7,850 bases of DNA from Candidatus Hodarchaeota archaeon (GTDB lineage: Archaea > Asgardarchaeota > Heimdallarchaeia > Hodarchaeales > Hodarchaeaceae). Made by a program: the position numbers and the translations under genes. Shown piece after piece: positions 6,708-7,850 of the stretch (position 1 is its first letter; the number at the start of each line of letters is the position of its first letter). The DNA is taken from the NCBI GenBank assembly GCA_016839665.1, contig JAEOTU010000294.1, positions 1-7,850 on the forward strand, in the 5' to 3' direction. The notes under the pieces are model-generated. The model was not told the origin of the DNA. It ran no database searches and saw only the letters and a program-made list of their open reading frames with translations.

Positions 6708-7178
6708 TCAAAGAAATTTGTCAAATTTCCCCGTATCGATAGCTTCAATTATTGTTTTGGGATCCTCATCATCTATAGTTAAACCCATAGATACACACGT
6801 TCCAACTGCTTCTTTTACTGCTGAGCGCAAATCAATTGCTAACATGGAATCATGTTTCATCTGAGCAACTTTAACACACTGCTTAAAAGTAATATTCCCC
6901 ACTTTTTCAGTATTCGGAGTACCGCTTCCTTTTTCAACTCCAGCTTCCCTCAGTAATAGAGATGATGTTGGAGGAACACCCACAGTTATTGAAAACTTCC
7001 GTGAATCATCCACCTCGATTTTAACAGGAACTTTCATCCCTTTGAATTCCTGGGTTTGCTTGTTTATCTGATCAATTACTGCTTTAATATTAACGCCTAG
7101 TGGGCCGAGAGCTGGCCCAAGTGGCGGACCAGGGTTTGCTTGCCCTGCATCTACTAATGCTTCAACGATTTTAGCCAT
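6708..7178 (-). CDS. rpl11: Large-subunit ribosomal protein L11 (uL11), archaeal type
   Basis: A 156-residue protein of the 50S GTPase-associated centre, where it binds the 23S rRNA region contacted by translation factors. The N-terminal domain carries the PGPPLGPALGPLGVN motif. It is followed by VPPTSSLLLREAG at the interdomain boundary and the rRNA-binding C-terminal domain with GTCVSMGLTI. I chose the ATG giving MAKIVEAL, which matches usual archaeal L11 starts; a GTG three codons upstream (7187) would add MSK and is the alternative. A GTGAG just before the ATG could act as a weak Shine-Dalgarno site. It is followed 6 bp later by truD. In most archaea L11 is co-directional with L1, L10 and L12; here rpl1 lies upstream on the opposite strand. 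Confidence 0.95.
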   Translation of the reverse strand: MAKIVEALVDAGQANPGPPLGPALGPLGVNIKAVIDQINKQTQEFKGMKVPVKIEVDDSRKFSITVGVPPTSSLLLREAGVEKGSGTPNTEKVGNITFKQCVKVAQMKHDSMLAIDLRSAVKEAVGTCVSMGLTIDDEDPKTIIEAIDTGKFDKFL

Positions 7179-7256
7179 TTTACTCACATATTTAATTATT
7201 GGTTAAAATAATCATTTTAAACTAAGATTAATTCATAAATCTACTAAAGGGGGGAG

Positions 7257-7266
7257 ATTTTATATG
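7257..7266 (-). promoter_or_regulatory. Candidate TATA box for rpl11
   Basis: On the minus strand, CATATAAAAT lies about 80-90 nt before the rpl11 start. Archaeal TATA boxes sit about 26 nt before transcription start, so the transcript would begin near 7235 with a leader of roughly 50 nt. That leader contains a short inverted repeat, TTAAAAT/ATTTTAA (7203-7209 and 7214-7220). The assignment is by eye. Confidence 0.35.
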
Positions 7267-7269
7267 TGA

Positions 7270-7578
7270 ATTAAGAATTTTGATTATGTATACTTCCAGA
7301 AATATAGGACTGAAGTAACTGTAATCTCAGAGCTAGGGGTTCCCAAACTCAATACAGAGGAGAAAAACCAGGCGACTATCGAACACCACGACAAATATCA
7401 AGGGAAAAGAATTACTAGAGGATTGTTCAAATCGCACAAAGGCTGTATTATTAATGCTGATGTGAATGGTACGTTTGACATACTGAAAAAAGCATTCCTG
7501 AACGCTATTGAAGCTGACAGGATAGAGGCTGTCGGATTATATCCCACAAGATGGAGACTAGCTGCGGTAACGAGCTAG
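7270..7578 (+). pseudogene. tnpB: Decayed IS200/IS605-type tnpB (OrfB) C-terminal remnant
   Basis: An open frame of 102 codons after a stop at 7267-7269, with no usable ATG or GTG start. Its downstream part reads EHHDKYQGKRITRGLFKSHK and then GCIINADVNGTFDILKKAF, followed by a weak tail and a TAG. This matches the C-terminal end of the TnpB subgroup without a second CxxC in its zinc finger (pattern HxxYxGxRxxRGLFxxxxGxxINADVNGAxNI). The aspartate of NADVNG, the third RuvC catalytic residue, is kept at codon 7459-7461. The rest of TnpB (the first two RuvC motifs and the N-terminal domains, some 300 residues) is gone, and the part before about 7370 is not recognisable. The fragment is less AT-rich than its surroundings. 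It lies exactly between the divergent rpl11 and rpl1 genes. No tnpA is visible. Confidence 0.75.
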
Positions 7579-7596
7579 TTGATGATCTCCTGTGAA

Positions 7597-7625
7597 TAAA
7601 ATTGAATAATTTTTTATCAATTTTA
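7597..7625 (+). repeat. Inverted repeat / hairpin just after the tnpB remnant
   Basis: TAAAATTGA (7597-7605) and TCAATTTTA (7617-7625) form a perfect 9 bp stem around an 11-nt, T-rich loop, 18 bp after the tnpB stop. It could be the remnant of the IS right-end hairpin, a terminator, or chance in AT-rich DNA. Confidence 0.35.
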
Positions 7626-7635
7626 ATAACCTCTC

Positions 7636-7695
7636 AAAACACAAAAAAAACTTTACTAAAAAACCTCCTATCAGTTTAAAAACACAAAAAAAACT
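7636..7695 (+). repeat. 17 bp direct repeat upstream of rpl1
   Basis: AAAACACAAAAAAAACT occurs exactly at 7636-7652 and 7679-7695, with start points 43 bp apart. The second copy ends 28 bp before the rpl1 ATG. It may be a duplicated promoter or operator element, a target duplication from an insertion or rearrangement, or a simple A-rich repeat. Only two copies exist, so it is not a CRISPR array. Confidence 0.55.
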
Positions 7696-7710
7696 AATAT
7701 AGCACTTCAA

Positions 7711-7716
7711 AAGGGG
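7711..7716 (+). promoter_or_regulatory. Possible ribosome binding site for rpl1
   Basis: AAGGGG ends 7 nt before the rpl1 ATG. It matches the archaeal Shine-Dalgarno sequence only in part, but the spacing is right and it supports the chosen start. Confidence 0.35.
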
Positions 7717-7723
7717 ATAATTC

Positions 7724-7850
7724 ATGTCCTACGGACCAAATCAACTGGAAGAAGCAATATCTCGAGCCAAAGCTAGAAGTATTGAGAGAAAGCACCGAAA
7801 CTTTACTGAATCTGTTGAAATTTCCATTGGTCTTCGTGATATTGATTTAA
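7724..7850 (+). CDS. rpl1: Large-subunit ribosomal protein L1 (uL1), N-terminal fragment
   Basis: The first 42 codons are in the window and the gene runs off the edge. The translation begins MSYGPNQLEEAISRAKA and continues to RKHRNFTESVEISIGLRDID. This is the N-terminal helix and first strand of uL1, where RNFTxSVEixixLxDIDL is a family hallmark. L1 forms the mobile stalk near the ribosomal E site. In some methanogens it also represses its own operon by binding mRNA near its start; no such site is evident in this short stretch. It would normally follow rpl11 on the same strand, but here it diverges from it across a 536 bp gap holding a tnpB remnant. Confidence 0.9.
   Translation, partial: MSYGPNQLEEAISRAKARSIERKHRNFTESVEISIGLRDIDL

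Noticed and set aside
7286..7318. Short plus-strand frame starting ATG and reading MYTSRNIGLK, reminiscent of the TnpB YTSK motif
   Set aside because: It is only ten codons, in a different frame from the tnpB remnant, and would need a frameshift to join it. Too short to count as evidence.
7636..7695. Two exact repeats as a possible CRISPR
   Set aside because: There are only two 17 bp copies, very A-rich, with no further units and no cas genes.
7724..7850. L1 autoregulatory binding site at the start of rpl1, as in methanogens
   Set aside because: No hairpin resembling the 23S rRNA L1 site could be recognised in the part of the gene that is visible.

Overview
The window is AT-rich and archaeal. 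It carries markers restricted or nearly restricted to archaea (or archaea plus eukaryotes): TiaS (tRNA-Ile2 agmatidine synthase), deoxyhypusine synthase, ribosomal protein L34e and a DUF106/EMC3-type membrane insertase. L11 and L1 are of archaeal type, and Shine-Dalgarno-like sites are present before several genes. I cannot fix the phylum from sequence alone; a low-GC archaeon, possibly an Asgard-type lineage, is a guess.

Layout. Positions 1-519 (minus) hold the N-terminal part of a PLP-dependent alpha-oxoamine synthase, probably glycine C-acetyltransferase. Positions 730-1659 (minus) encode an agmatinase-family ureohydrolase. It is divergent, across a 146 bp AT-rich promoter region, from deoxyhypusine synthase (1806-2729), which is followed 15 bp later by TiaS (2745-4130). 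A 79 bp gap with a possible folded RNA leads to the DUF106/EMC3 insertase (4210-4770), L34e (4802-5020) and a small zinc-ribbon plus winged-helix protein (5081-5485). These face, 16 bp away, a minus-strand pair: rpl11 (about 7178 down to 6708) and truD (6701-5502). After a 536 bp gap with a decayed tnpB fragment (7270-7578), rpl1 starts at 7724 on the plus strand and runs off the window.

How the genes fit together. Almost everything serves translation. The left half is an agmatine/polyamine node: agmatinase consumes agmatine, TiaS attaches agmatine to C34 of tRNA-Ile2, and deoxyhypusine synthase transfers an aminobutyl group to aIF5A. The right half holds tRNA pseudouridylation (TruD) and ribosomal proteins L11, L1 and L34e, plus a co-translational membrane insertase. 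No arginine decarboxylase or aIF5A gene lies in the window.

The most notable points are the agmatine gene cluster, the unusual head-to-head separation of rpl11 and rpl1 with a transposon remnant exactly at the break, a Cren7-like stretch inside the small zinc-ribbon protein, and a candidate structured RNA before the insertase gene. I see no CRISPR array, tRNA or rRNA gene, and no convincing wholly new multi-gene system.
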